Source of the DNA: Diogma glabrata
Taxonomy: Eukaryota; Arthropoda; Insecta; Diptera; Cylindrotomidae
Length of the DNA: 64,000 bases
Assembly (NCBI GenBank): GCA_963693315.1
Contig: OY856188.1
Span: 244,695,926-244,759,925 of the forward strand
Direction of reading: 5' to 3'
Each line of letters opens with the position of its first letter. Position 1 is the stretch's first letter. A program made the position numbers and the translations under genes. Positions 63,897 to 64,000 of the stretch are shown piece by piece. The notes under the pieces are model-generated. The model had not been told where the DNA came from, made no database searches, and saw nothing but the letters and a program-made list of their open reading frames with translations.

Positions 63897-64000
63897 GTAT
63901 GGCAATGTGTTAATGCCATACAGCTATATATAACGATTTGAAGCTTAAATAAAAAGCTCTAAAAAGCATAAGCTTCATAAATCGTTATAAAGCTGTATGC
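63897..64000. repeat. Inverted repeat at the right edge of the window
   Basis: GCCATACAGCTATATATAAC and the following bases to about 63947 are the reverse complement of 63967-64000 (ATCGTTATAAAGCTGTATGC) with small indels. A smaller 8-bp stem GTATGGCA/TGCCATAC sits at 63897-63921. Probably the end of a hairpin element cut by the window. Confidence 0.6.

Overview
The window looks like AT-rich nuclear DNA from an insect, probably dipteran-like. The evidence is spliced genes with introns of about 60-70 nt, an insect-type globin, a tandem-repeat galectin, a copia element primed like Drosophila copia, and mariner, hAT, gypsy and CR1-type LINE copies. I cannot name the species. Only three host genes are supportable; nearly everything else identifiable is mobile or repetitive DNA.

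Host genes. (1) Bases 1-897 hold the 3' end of a carnitine O-acyltransferase gene (carnitine octanoyltransferase type). It needs two very short introns, and splicing the second replaces an early stop with a last exon ending in the peroxisomal signal SKL. (2) Bases 3828-4810 hold a complete three-exon globin with introns at the two ancestral globin positions (B12.2 and G7.0). (3) Bases 55091-56125 hold a complete two-exon galectin with two carbohydrate-recognition domains, each altered at a different signature position.

Mobile layers, left to right. A hairpin element lies at 3504-3590. A non-autonomous hAT-like element (5235-6779) has a perfect 8-bp target duplication. A mariner (11190-17249) is split by a nearly full-length CR1-like LINE (11665-16438, minus strand), whose ORF2 is itself split by a 163-bp hairpin insertion (13405-13567). 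A foldback-like cluster of 22-26-bp repeats (17320-20060) is followed by a 146-bp tandem array (20041-20690). An internally deleted gypsy (24766-26756) has both LTRs, a 4-bp duplication and a tRNA-Trp-type primer site. A three-layer nest lies at 30766-33840: an old repeat, a 5'-inverted LINE, and a hAT-like element inside that LINE. A gypsy integrase relic is at 34386-34790. A 2.07-kb element with 265-bp inverted ends (35776-37846) is filled with an 11-bp minisatellite. A 5.8-kb inverted-repeat element (38966-44758) contains a 287-bp tandem array. An imperfect palindrome with 1.6-1.9-kb arms spans 44860-48490. A possible LTR end is near 53.7 kb. A young Ty1/copia element (59028-63454) has identical LTRs but two one-base frame shifts in A-runs.

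The most striking pattern is the abundance of long inverted-repeat elements without recognisable transposases, several carrying tandem arrays. One AT-rich minisatellite (about 55-60 bp) is shared by otherwise different elements. I found no CRISPR array, no bacterial-type operon and no convincing functional tRNA or rRNA gene. All coordinates come from reading by eye; element boundaries without a target duplication are approximate.
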